Source: Dactylis glomerata
Taxonomy: Eukaryota; Streptophyta; Magnoliopsida; Poales; Poaceae
DNA length: 64,000 nucleotides
Direction: 5' to 3'
Assembly (NCBI GenBank): GCA_007115705.1
Contig: QXEO01000553.1
Span: 16,042,922 to 16,106,921, forward strand
The position numbers were made by a program, and so were the translations under genes. The notes beneath the pieces are model-generated. The model saw only the letters and a program-made list of their open reading frames with translations. It made no database searches and was not told the DNA's origin. This document shows, piece by piece, positions 41,975 to 52,578 of the stretch (position 1 is the stretch's first letter; each line of letters opens with the position of its first letter).

Positions 41975-44900
41975 GAAAGCGAGCTCATCAGCTTCCTCCG
42001 TGGGAATCGGGATATCTTTGCATGGTCTACTTCAGACTTGCAAGGTGTGCCGAGGGAGCTGGCTGAGCACGCATTGCATGTGAGACCGGATGCTAAGCCG
42101 GTGAAGCAGCCACTCCGGCGGAATGCCGGCGATAGAAGGAAAGCCATTTGGGACGAAGTGGCCAGGCTCTTAGCCTCTGGCTTTATCAAAGAAGTGCTTC
42201 ATCCGGATTGGGTGTCTAATCCGGTTTTGGTGGAAAAGAAGAAGGATGAGCCCGCCATAGTGAAAGTATGGCGGATGTGTGTTGATTACACCAACTTGAA
42301 TAAGGCATGCCCTAAAGATCCATTCCCGCTCCCTCGGATCGATCAAGTGATTGATTCCACAGCTGGGTGTGAACTGTTATCATTTGTAGATGCCTATTCT
42401 GGTTTCCACCAGATACCTTTGTATGAGCCGGATCAAATAAAGACATCCTTTATTACCCCGTACGGGGCTTATTGTTATCTCACTATGCCGTTCGGTTTAA
42501 GAAATGCCGGCGCAACTTACCAAAGGTGTATGCAAAAATGTTTGCACGATCAGATAGATAAAAATGTGCAGGTATATGTTGACGATATCGTCATAAAAAC
42601 CAAGGAGAGTAAGACTCTCATAGATGATCTCCGGGAAACCTTTGGGAACCTGAGGAGGTTCCGGATGAAGTTGAATCCGGCTAAATGTACCTTTGGTGTG
42701 CCGGCGGGCAAGTTGCTCGGCTTCCTTGTCTCCAGCCGGGGTATTGAGGTGAATCCCGGCAAGATTCGTGCCATAGAAAGGATGAAGCCGCCGACAGATT
42801 TGAGGGAAGTACAGAAGTTCACAGGGTGCCTTGCATCCCTAAGCCGTTTCATAAGCCGGCTTGGAGAGAAAGCTTTGCCATTATATCAGCTGATGAAGAA
42901 GTCCGACACATTTGTCTGGACAACACAAGCAGATGCTGCTTTCAAGGAATTGAAGCAGATGTTGTCAACAGCGCCGGTATTAGCGTCTCTGATGCCCCGT
43001 GAGCCGATGCTGCTCTATATAGCGGCAACCAATCGAGTTGTCAGTGCTGTGGTGGTGGTAGAGCGAGAGGAAGGAGGCAAAACCGTGCAGCGGCCGGTAT
43101 ATTACCTGAGTGAAGTCCTCTCCACCTCAAAGCAAAACTACCCCCACTATCAGAAGATGACTTATGGTGTCTATATGGCGGCCAAGAAGCTCAAGCATTA
43201 CTTCCAAGAGCATTCAATCCGGGTAGTGGCCGAGGCCCCTATCTCGGAGATCATAAGTAACAAAGATGCCAGTGGCAGAATTGCAAAGTGGGCAATAGAG
43301 CTTTCACCATATACACATCAATATGATAAGAGGGATACAATCAAGTCCCAGGTGTTGGCTGATTTCTTTATTGACTGGGCCGAGATACAATATGAGCCAC
43401 CATTGCCAGATGCGAATTATTGGAGGATGCGTTTCGATGGATCCAAGACAATCCATGGCTTGGGTGCCGGCATAGTTCTCAGTTCACCAAAGAATGACCA
43501 ATTGAGATATGTCCTGCAGATTCATTTTGCAGCATCAAATAATGTGGCGGAATATGAGGCACTCGTGCATGGCCTGAAGGTCTCTAAGGACATAGGAATT
43601 CGCCGGATTATGTGTTTTGGTGATTCTGACTTGGTGATTCAGCAATGTTCCGGCATATGGGACGCGCATGATGCTAACATGGCATCCTACCGTTTCCTGG
43701 TGCAGCAGTTAAGTGGTTACTTTGAAGGTTGTGAGTTCCGGCATGTTCTTCGGGCTCAGAACGATGCAGCCGATGCATTGTCCAAGTTGGGATCTTCCAG
43801 AGATTCAATCCCGCCCGGCATTTCGTTGGAGCATCTGAGGAAGCCATCGATCAAACCCTCGCCTGAGTCATCTTCCATTTATGTCCCGCCAGGTCCGGAG
43901 GAAGCAGTTCCGATGGAGATAGATGCCGGAGCTAGGTCAGATAACCCGGGGACTGATTCCTCAGCCCCGGGGACTGGGCCGACATATGCGGTGAATGCAG
44001 TATTCCGGAGCAGAGCTAAGGGCAAGGGTAAAATGTACCAAGAGGTTGTGCCGGTATACCCGGGGACTGCTCCGGCATACCCGGGGACTAATCCCACAGT
44101 CCCGGGGACTTCGCAGCCCATGGAGATCGATTATGTGTCGGTCGAAATGATGGAGATAGATCAGGCAGTGTTCACTGTCAGGGAAGTGCCCTCATGGGCA
44201 CGTCCTATTATGAATTTCTTGGTGGATGGTCAAGTGCCGGCGGATGAAGCCGAGGCACGCCGGATTGCAAGGAGATCCAAAGGGTATACCATCATAAACA
44301 AAGAAATATACAAGAGAAGTGTCACCGGAGTATTGCAGAGATGTGTCGAATATGCAGAAGGTCTGGAGATGCTCCGGGAAATTCATCAGGGGGAGTGTGG
44401 TCACCATGCTTCGTCCAGGGCATTGGTGGCAAAGGTATTCCGGCATGGCTTTTATTGGCCGACGGCACTGCAAGAGGCAGAAGATTTGGTCCGGAAATGC
44501 AATGGGTGTCAAAGGTATGCCCACCAGATTCATCAGCCGGCGTCTGCCTTGAAAACTATCCCAATAACCTGGCCCTTTGCTGTTTGGGGCCTGGATATGG
44601 TCGGGGCTTTTAAGCCGGCCAGAGGAAAGATGACCCATATCCTGGTCATGGTGGACAAGTTCACCAAATGGATTGAAGTAAAGCCCATAAGCAAGTGTGA
44701 TGGTCACACGGCAGTGAAATTCTTGAAAGATATAATCTTGAGATATGGTGTTCCCCATGGCATCATCACTGACAATGGGTCGAACTTTGCCCAAGGGCCA
44801 TTTGCTAGATTTTGTGAGGAGGTGGGAATCCGGCTGGACATTGCGTCGGTCGCTCACCCTTGTACCAATGGCCAAGTAGAAAGGTCAAATGGTCTAGTGT

Positions 44901-45148
44901 TATCCGGCATAAAACCCCGGCTGATAGAGCCACTAGAGAAAACTCTGGGATGTTGGCTAGATGAGTTGCCGGCAGTGCTTTGGAGTTTGAGGACAACTCC
45001 AAATAGGTCAACAGGCTACACACCATTTTTCCTGGTGTATGGAGCAGAAGCTGTGCTTCCAACAGATGTAATACATGATGCACCAAGAGTAGTGCTATAT
45101 ACTGAGGAAGAGGCTAAAGAAGCCAGGGAAATGATGTGGATCTGCTAG
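41975..45148 (+). pseudogene. Tat Pol: reverse transcriptase, two RNases H, integrase
   Basis: Open frame continuing directly after the TAG at 41974. RT at about 42040-42860 with MPFGLRNAGATYQRCMQ and the active site YVDD (42575-42586); first RNase H at about 42990-43230; second, archaeal-type RNase H at about 43425-43800 (MRFDGSKTIHGLGAGIVL, CFGDSDLVIQQ); a linker with five PGT repeats (43945-44110); integrase with HHCC zinc finger (about 44396-44515) and catalytic core Asp in GLDMVG (near 44596), Asp in ITDNGSNF (near 44770) and Glu in GQVERSNG (near 44878). RT and integrase residues are intact. The frame is lost near 45130 by a one-base change; the integrase tail follows in the next frame. 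Confidence 0.92.
43945..44110 (+). repeat. Five copies of CCCGGGGACT in the RNase H-integrase linker
   Basis: The exact decamer occurs at 43945-43954, 43966-43975, 44059-44068, 44080-44089 and 44101-44110, each coding for Pro-Gly-Thr. A related string CGGGGACT also stands just before the 3' LTR (51640-51647). Confidence 0.9.
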
Positions 45149-45459
45149 AGGAAGCAAGAGAAATAACTCTGTCAAGAACAGCAGTATATCAGCAGAACCT
45201 CAGACGCTATCATGCGCAGAAGGTAAATCCAAGGAGATTTCAAGAGGGAGATCTAGTACTCCGGCTAAAGCAAGGAACAGAAGGCCGGCATAAGTTAACT
45301 CCTCCATGGGAGGGGCCATTCATTGTGAGCAGAGCTCTGCACAATGATGCCTACTATCTTATAGATGCGCAGGACCCCAAGAAGGATAAGGCGGACAGGT
45401 CCGGAGAAGAAACCAAGAGGCCATGGAACATAGCTCTACTCCGCCCCTTTTACTCCTGA
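45136..45459 (+). pseudogene. C-terminal tail of the Tat integrase, displaced frame
   Basis: 107 codons in the frame after the break near 45130, ending TGA 45457-45459. It contains the GPF/Y-like module (KLTPPWEGPFIVSRALHNDA) and the terminal PWNIALLRPFYS typical of Tat Pol. There is no separate start; it belongs to the preceding ORF. Confidence 0.88.
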
Positions 45460-46111
45460 GCAACACAATGTATGTATTTCCATATTTTCCTTTGTGTGCC
45501 GGCACGTTATGCCGGCACAAGACTAATGAATGAAATGCCGGCATCTCGAAGAAGCCGGGTCACTGCCTCCGAGATATATTTGTTGTTTATTTACAGTTTT
45601 TTGTTATATGCCGGCTGGCTTGATTCGAATGTTTCCTATGTCGGCCTAGTAATGTGTCGGCACCAAAGGCCACTCTTCGACTTAGCTGCTGTCCGAAACC
45701 CGGCTTCATGGCTAGCAAGAGTAGATGCCGGAGATTGTCTACACATGGAAAACGGCTAAGGAAATGTAAAGCAAGCGAACCGACATTTTTGTTAAAGCTA
45801 AAGTTAAAATTTGAAGTGTCGGATGATTTGAAGTCTAAGTTTCAAAGTTAAAGTACTGTATGTTCAATGAAGCAACCTTGAGACTCATATGTCGAAAGCC
45901 AAATAAGGTAGACAAGTAGCCAAGGTTGTGAAGTTGGGGAAACAGGAAAACAAACTCGGTGACTTAGCCAAAGATGATCCGGCATTAATAACAAGCAAAC
46001 CGAGATAAAACTTGTTCAGGTAGCAAACCAAAGGAAATTAAACGTATATCTCACAACTGCACCCGGCATACCGGGGATCTGATAAAACTTAAAAGTTTTT
46101 GTGCTGCAAAG
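45460..46111. other. Convergent spacer between Tat pol and the antisense gene
   Basis: No supported coding sequence. Pol (plus) and the antisense gene (minus) end tail to tail here, 652 bp apart, so both 3' untranslated regions should lie in it. GCCGGC-type strings continue through it. Confidence 0.6.
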
Positions 46112-49100
46112 TCAAGGAGCAGCGGCAGAAGCAGAGCCGCCGGCTGGAGGAGCTGTAGCGGTGGAAATGTCGGCCTCAGGAGTGCCGGATCCAGCGGATG
46201 GAATGGAGCCATCACCTCCGCCCGGGACAGACGCCTGTTCCGGAGCATCAGTGTCGGCCTCTTCGGTTTCCCCTTCATCTTGGCTGGAGTCTGAGCCCTC
46301 AGCATCAGCAGCTTCCTTGGCGGCGTCTTCCGCTGTCTTCTCCGGCTCACGGATGTCCCGGACAAAGACATCAGTGTCGGCATAGTCCACATAGCTGTGG
46401 GCCAATTCCCGCCGACGACGGATGTGTTCCGGATCCGTGGTCCAGATACAGATAGACCCTTCGCGCACAGTGCGCAAAGTCTCCAGGTCTGCTTTCTCAT
46501 ACCAGGACAAGAAGTAGCTGAGAGCTTCATCAGCTCCAACCCTCGCGCCAGAATCTCGCCATTCCCGGAGGCGAACCTTGGCAAGCTGCAGGTCATTGCC
46601 GAGATCAACAGGATCAGTGGGCGTCCTTTGTCCCGGCCAGAGGGCAGAGAATGCCTCCTGGGCGCCATAGAAGAGTTCTTCGGTGTAGAGCGTCATGGCG
46701 TTCTTCCGGGATTGCAGAGCCAGCAGCTGCTCCGACATGTCCCAGTTGGCCGAGTCAACCGAAACACCCCGGTTCTCTCGATCCAACTGCAGAGCCCTCT
46801 CAACGTCTTCGACGGAAGCGGGGAACATGTCTGGGAAATAGAAATAAGGATTAGCAAAAGGAAAATATGCCGGCGTAAGGGTATGTCGGAAGAGAGCATG
46901 ATGTGTAGGGCATGATAAGGAAAAAGGATTTGAAGCTTACTGGCAAGGTCGGCATTAAGCTGGGCGACTGTAACCTCCCATTTGGTCGCCTGCTCCTTCA
47001 GGCTGGACAGTTCGGCATGGGCAGTGGAGGCATCAGTCTCGGAGGCAACGAGCAAGTCCTGGGTTTTCTTCAGTTGGCCCTCCCTCTGCTCCTTCTCCTC
47101 CAGAAGCTCGGCAATCCGGCCCTTCAGCTGCTCAACCTCGGCCTTGTGACCGGCATCCCGGTCGTCCAGTTGCTTGGCCACATCCACTGAGGACACACAG
47201 TCCTGGTGGCGTGCCTCCAGTGCAGCTTTCTCGTCTGAAAAGATTTGAAGTCAAAACAAGGATTTGAAGAAAGAAAACAGTGAAAAGATTAAAGGATTTG
47301 AAGTACAGAAGGATTAGTTGAAGATTAAGAGGATCCGGCATACCTGTCAGCTCCTTCACTCTCTTGACAAGCTCGGTGACTTGGGCTTCGGCACCAGCTG
47401 CGGAATGACGGAAAAAGGTTATGTGTCGGCATATTAAGGTGTGCCGGCAAAGAGGAGGAAGGGTGTCCGGCATATAGCGGTATATCGGCGAGGATTACCT
47501 TTCTTGGACAGCTCCAGCTGAAGCTTGCTATGCTCGTCGGATAACTTCCGATGCTCGCATACCAAGTCATGAAACATGTCGGCCCGGGTGTTGTTCATGC
47601 GCTGCAAAAGTGCCGGGATTTAAAATGTCAGTAGAGAAATTTGGCATGTTAATTAAGTTGAAGATTCTATCAAGTGATCATTCTTTTGAAGACCCGGCAC
47701 AGGTGCTGCGCACCTATCCCGGCTCTCGGTGACTAGGATTTGAAGCTCGAATCGAGCTTATATCTCAGTCAAGAGGATTTGAAAAATAATTGAGATGTGA
47801 AATTGTTAGAGACCCGGCACAGGTGAGTGCTCACCTATCCCGGCTCTCGGTGACTAGGATTTGAAGCTCGGATTGAGCTCATGTGTCGGCAGATAATTCA
47901 AAAGAAGCTAACTAAAAGACTATGAGAAAATCCCGGATGTCCGTATCCCGGACAGCCGACATTTTTGGGGACTGGGGATATGTGTATAGGTAGAAAGGAC
48001 TTACGTTGGTGGCATCGGCCAATCGGTGAAGTCTCTGCTGGAGGCTGAGCAGCTCACAGGCGATCGGTAGGGGTTTCGCGGCCAGAATATCTGCTGGATT
48101 GCCAGTAGCCGCGGCTTCGGCCATCTTCTTGCTCCTGGAATCCGTTGTGTCCATGTCACCAGCGTCGTTCCACCTGACACAGTGCTCCTTGAGAGACCCG
48201 AGGCTTTGGTCACTCTTCGTCTCCAGGGGGACGCGGCCCTCAAGTTCCGGCGTGTCGAAGAAGTTGCGCCGGTAGCCAGGCCGGGTTGCTGCCCTGCCAA
48301 GATGCAGGGCCAGAGCAGAGCTGGTCCGGGGCGCTGCCTTAGAAGGAGCAGTGGCGGCGGATGGAGTGCCGGACTTGGTCGGCTGAATCTTCAGTGTGCC
48401 GGGCTTGGCCGGGGCAGAGGTCTTGGCCGGCGCCGTAGTCTTGGCCGGTGCAGGAGTCTTTTCAACAGAAGGAGTCTTGGGCGCGGGCTGTTCCGGCGCG
48501 GCCGGTGCATCTTGGCCAGCAGGAGCAGGATCCGGAATAGTCCGGACTTCCGGCACTAAAGGGCCTTTGCCCTTGATATCTGTGCCGGCGCTCTTGTTGC
48601 TTGCGCCGGCATCTTCAGTTGTGCCGGCGTCGCTGGTGGGCGCGCCGGAGTCTGGTGCTTCTTGGTGGGCTCCTGTGTCCATGTGGACATCAGGAGCCGA
48701 GGGTTCCTGTTGAGCCCCCGAGTCCATGTGGACGTCGGGGGCAGAGATATCTTGTTCCGGCGGAGGAACGTCCTTCGCCGGGGAGGTGGTCTTCTTAGGC
48801 GCAGGCGAAGATGCCGGCGCCGGGGAGGTCGTGTGACTTGCCGAGGGTATGTCGGAGGTGGCAGTTTCTGCCGGCTTAGTGATCTTGGGGCCGCCACTCG
48901 AGCCAGAAGCTTGTTCCGGTGCAAGAGGAGCCCTGAAAGAGAGAAAACACCAAGTTAGTAATCAGGGCAAGAGATATGTCGGAAATGAAACAAGGAGAAG
49001 GAACTTACCCCGCGGCGATAGGTCTCTGTTTCTTCGGTATGGGCACGCCAACCTTCTGCCTCTTCTGTTGCTGAGGAGTGTCGGGCTGGGGCTTCACACC

Positions 49101-50567
49101 TCGCTTCCGGCCGGAACGACCGCCGGTGGAAGGAGGTCCCTGGTTCAGAGGAGCGGCGTCGACAACCATGTCGTCCGGGATAGCTGAGGACGGCATTGGA
49201 AAGGCGTAAGCAATAGATGGTTCTGGAAAGGCATATGCAAGTGGCATCGGGTCATCGTACATCAGGATCTCCTCGTCAGAATCAATCTCACTCCGGTCTT
49301 GAGTATAATGCCGGGATGAAGAGGCCTTACCCGCGGCAGCTGCAGCACGGGTGTTCCGGGGTAACTTGTCCCAGTGATCCGGATCTTCAACATCCGCAAC
49401 AGTGCGGTCCGCCGCGATCTTGATCCGGGAGTTCTCCATGGCTTGGAAGCTGAATTTCTGTATAAAAGCAAAGTCAAATGATCAAACAAGGGAACATGGC
49501 GGCAAGTAGCAATATCTCGGGCCAAACAGGATATGTGTCGGTAAATAGACATGTGTCGGCTTAAGTATCTATGTGCCGGACATAGAGTTTATATATCGGA
49601 CAAGAGGGTTTACCGTTGGGGCGGGCCTATCCCGGCTGTATGGTTCTAGCCCCCAGGCAAAAGTGGCCTGAGAGGACTTGCAGACGTCCTTGATCCGCCG
49701 CAGAATGTCGGCCGGAGTCAGCTCATGTGTGGAATGCCGGGTGGGGTCCATGGGCCCGCTCATCTGGCAGATCTTGTGCGACCGGCGCTGCAGAGGGGAG
49801 ACGCGCCGGCTGATGAAGCATGCCACGAGATCGTTAGGAGTAAGGCCGGCATCCCGGAGCTCGCCCTTAACCCGGTGGAGCGCGTTCACCGGCAGCACCG
49901 AATTCTTCGGGTTATAGGTCCAATTCTTCATGGCCAAGGGTGGCTCGTCCACGAATGGCGGCAGGTTGAGCAGATCCGTGCCGGTGGTGTTCTTGACGTA
50001 GAAGAAGCTTTTCTGCCACTTCTTGCAAGATTCCAGGAGTTCCACCTTGGGGAAGTCCGAGCCCTTCCGGGACATGATGGTGGCCGCGCCACAGAGGGTC
50101 ATGGGGCGGTCCTTCTTTTCCTGGGCCGTCTCCGGCGGGTCGTCCTTGCTCCGGGGCGGCTCCTGGACGACTTGTTTCCGGAGCTGAAAGTATTTCGCCC
50201 AGCCTTGGGTAAGGGGCTCTATGCCGGCATAGCCTTCGCAAAAGGCAGCAAAGGCGGAGAGGCTCATCACGGCATTGGCCGGGATGTGATGAGGTTGTAG
50301 ATCATAGGTGTTGAGGAAGTCCCGGAAGAAGTCCGATGCCGGCAGCCCGAAGCCCCGCTCGAAGTGGGCGATGAAGACAACGCGTTCGCCGGGTTCAGGT
50401 GCCGGCGCTGTCTCTCCCGCCGGTAGCCGGCATGCTACGCCCTCCGGCACTCTCCTGGTTGAGGTGACCTAGGATATGTCGGCCGGGGTAACCTCCGACC
50501 CCTCCCAGCCGGAGCGTCCTTGGACCCGGGCCGAGGTATCTTCCTCCGAGGCCGAGGTACCTGTCAT
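46112..50567 (-). CDS. Seven-exon antisense gene of the Tat element (Transposase_28-like N-terminus)
   Basis: Exons on the minus strand: 50567-49614, 49457-49009, 48932-48005, 47601-47499, 47397-47344, 47234-46941, 46830-46112. All six introns are GT-AG; phases 0, 2, 0, 1, 1, 1 agree at both sides of every intron, giving 3501 nt (1166 codons plus TGA). The N-terminal region (codons about 35-250; motif FIAHFERGFGLPASDFFRDF, then LSAFAAFCEGYAGIEP) resembles the 'putative gypsy-type transposon' family I remember as PF04195. The middle is Pro/Ala/Thr-rich with repeated PDVHMD(S/T)G; exons 4-6 encode a coiled coil (heptads such as KGRIAELLEEKEQREGQLKK); the last exon has a helical segment and an Asp/Glu-rich end. 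Codon 33 is an in-frame TAG (50471-50469); a later start would bypass it. Biochemical role unknown; nuclear or particle function is guesswork. Confidence 0.8.
47691..47880. repeat. Direct repeat in intron 3 of the antisense gene
   Basis: Two copies of about 70 bp (47691-47760 and 47811-47880), period 120 bp, both starting GACCCGGCACAGGTG and containing CCTATCCCGGCTCTCGGTGA. They differ by a few bases. They lie wholly within the intron between exons 3 and 4. Confidence 0.85.
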
Positions 50568-51649
50568 GCTCGATGAAGCCATCGAGATGGCCGGTACAAG
50601 GCGTGATAGCCGGAGTCCCGTGATGTTATTCCTATCAAGGCCGGAGAAAAGAGGGAGGTTAGTCTCTCCGGCATACCGCTCTCACCAATGTTAGCAGAAA
50701 TAGAAGATCTATCGAGGCAGTTAAAGCAAGAAACAAACAAGGGTAAAACTTCTAAGGAAGAACACCTGCGAGCGTTGCTAGCAATGCTAGTCGAATCAAA
50801 TGGGAAAACAAGCACTGAAACTGCAGCAGATCTATGCAAGTGTGGCTACCGATGCGAAGTTATAAAAAAGCATGAAAGAGGAAGAACCGAGGGAGACCTC
50901 ACCGGAGCTTGGCCGGCGGCAATGGAGCGACGGCGAGCGTGCAGGAGAAGTTCCAATCTCCCAGCAATGTCGCGGAGGAAAGATGCGGCGGCGGCGGCGT
51001 CGTCGACAGAGGTGTCGGGCGTCGCCGAGCGTCGGTGTCGGCGGGGAGCAGGTCGACGGCGGCGGCGATGCTGTTCCTCTGTTCTTTGGTCCGGCGGTGA
51101 AGCGCAGGAGGCAGAGGAGCAGCGGAGGAAGATGATGGTGTGGGGTAAAAAGAGAAGTTTACCCCCGCCGCCCTATTTATATGCCTGCCAGGTAAGGGTC
51201 GTGGGGATGGTAGTGGTCCACTCCCCCGACCGTTTCTGCAGTGAGGCGCCACGTGGCGGCACGGAGTGGGGCGGCGGCTATTGTAACCGTGCCATGACGC
51301 AATGATGGCAAGGAGTAACTGCGCTGTGAACCGTCACATCGTGTGACCGTTCGAGGTGGCAGGGCAGTTGCAAGTTTCGATGCAAACAGTCAGGCGTGGC
51401 TTCTCGAGGAAGACTCGTCTATATGTCGGAATAACTGCCCGATGTATATGTTCCGTCCGGAATACCCTCGGGACTGGCCGGAATAACATTTGGAGAAGGA
51501 ACAGTGGCCGGGATTTGTGCGGATGTCCCGGCATATAATCCGATCGTCGGGATATACCGGAGAACCGGAGTATAATGAAAAGAAGATATGTTGAACCTGT
51601 CAAGGCTCCACAGTTATGACTGGGGAACCTCGGCAGCTTCGGGGACTAG
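50568..51649. other. Spacer between the antisense gene start and the 3' LTR
   Basis: Contains the antisense TATA box and leader. Several overlapping open frames around 50870-51250 in the GC-rich part are compositional and show no domain. The Tat polypurine site would be the CTTCGGGGACTA just before 51650; it is not a clean purine run. Confidence 0.5.
51173..51181 (-). promoter_or_regulatory. TATA box for the antisense gene
   Basis: On the minus strand GGCATATAAATAGGGCGG, about 605 bp upstream of the antisense ATG at 50567 and inside the element, before the 3' LTR. It provides an element-internal promoter independent of the LTR. The leader would be about 580 nt if unspliced. Confidence 0.6.
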
Positions 51650-52578
51650 TGTCGGGGGGATGACCCCCGGTAGGGTCAAGAGGCTAGAAAGATACAAGGA
51701 CTATGATTGGCTTTATGCCGGTTGACCAAGAAAGGGTCTGGCCGGGATATAAAGGGCATAGGCTGGGCCGGGGTATATGCGTATCCCGGCTGATACTTGG
51801 ATATGCCGGATTAACCGGAATACTGACTGAGGAGTGCCGGCATATACTCAGATATGCCGGCCTATCTATTTTGATGTGTTGTGCAGGAACAGGGAGGCCG
51901 GATTACCCGACCTTCATGGGTCGTTGGTCCGGCATATGTGTCCAGGGTATGGCCAACGGTCGTATCTGGGATACAGAAGTCAGCTAAGATGTCATGTCCC
52001 TACAATCAAGGAAGAAAACATCCAAGCATGGTAGCAGAGTGTGGTGGCAGGGTACACAGTGGTGGTCTACCTACCCTCACTGTGTACAAGTACAGAGCTT
52101 ACCTCACAAAGGTAAGGTCACAGTTCAAGAGGTACAAGGTACAGAGAGATGAAGTCCCATCGAGAGCAATCAGGGAGGAAGTCAAGGGTCGTTGCCTTCG
52201 TCAGCAAGTCCTATTTGGAGTGTAGCCCGTGTCTTCTGGTCTCTAATGACCGTTGTAACCCTGGCCACCACTATATAAGGTGGCATAGGGAGCCCTAGCA
52301 AAGGGTTGGTCACTCTGTGTTCCTACACTTAGCAGTTATTCTTCCTTCTCTAGCAGAGAGCTAGGAAGCACCATTGTTGTGTACTCCATCGATCCAAATA
52401 TACAACCAGTAGAGCAGGAGTAGGGGTGTTATCTCCTTACGAGAGCCCCGAACCTGGGTAGATCTGTGTTCCTTTCTGTCGTGCTTTTTAGCTCGTTCCC
52501 CTCTCCCGAATCCTCCAGCATCTAGTTCGGCCCCCATTTAAGCCATCCTATGGCATATGTTGTTTCACCACGATGACA
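51650..52578 (+). repeat. 3' LTR of the Tat element (929 bp)
   Basis: TGTCGGGGGGATG to ACGATGACA, the same length as the 5' LTR, followed by CTGGG. Visible differences from the 5' LTR include 51781 (G/C), 51817 (G/A), 51889 (C/T) and the last C-to-T change in GATGACA. Confidence 0.95.

Larger units (their letters stand above)
37498..52578 (+). mobile_element. Full-length Tat-lineage Ty3-gypsy retrotransposon with an antisense gene
   Basis: 15081 bp with two 929-bp LTRs and the duplication CTGGG (37493-37497 and 52579-52583). Plus-strand order: primer site, Gag, protease, RT, RNase H, a second RNase H, integrase. The second (archaeal-type) RNase H and the primer site TGGCGCCCACCGTGGGGC are hallmarks of the Tat branch. 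Convergent to pol, a seven-exon gene occupies 50567-46112 on the minus strand. By eye the LTRs differ at about a dozen positions (roughly 1.3%), making this one of the youngest insertions here. Pol has several lesions, so this copy is probably not autonomous. Confidence 0.95.

Noticed and set aside
47691..47880. CRISPR-like spaced repeats
   Set aside because: Only two imperfect copies in a plant intron; no array structure.
50870..51300. A host gene between the antisense gene and the 3' LTR of the Tat element
   Set aside because: The frames are GC-rich, overlapping and without motifs; the region is better explained as the promoter and leader of the antisense gene.
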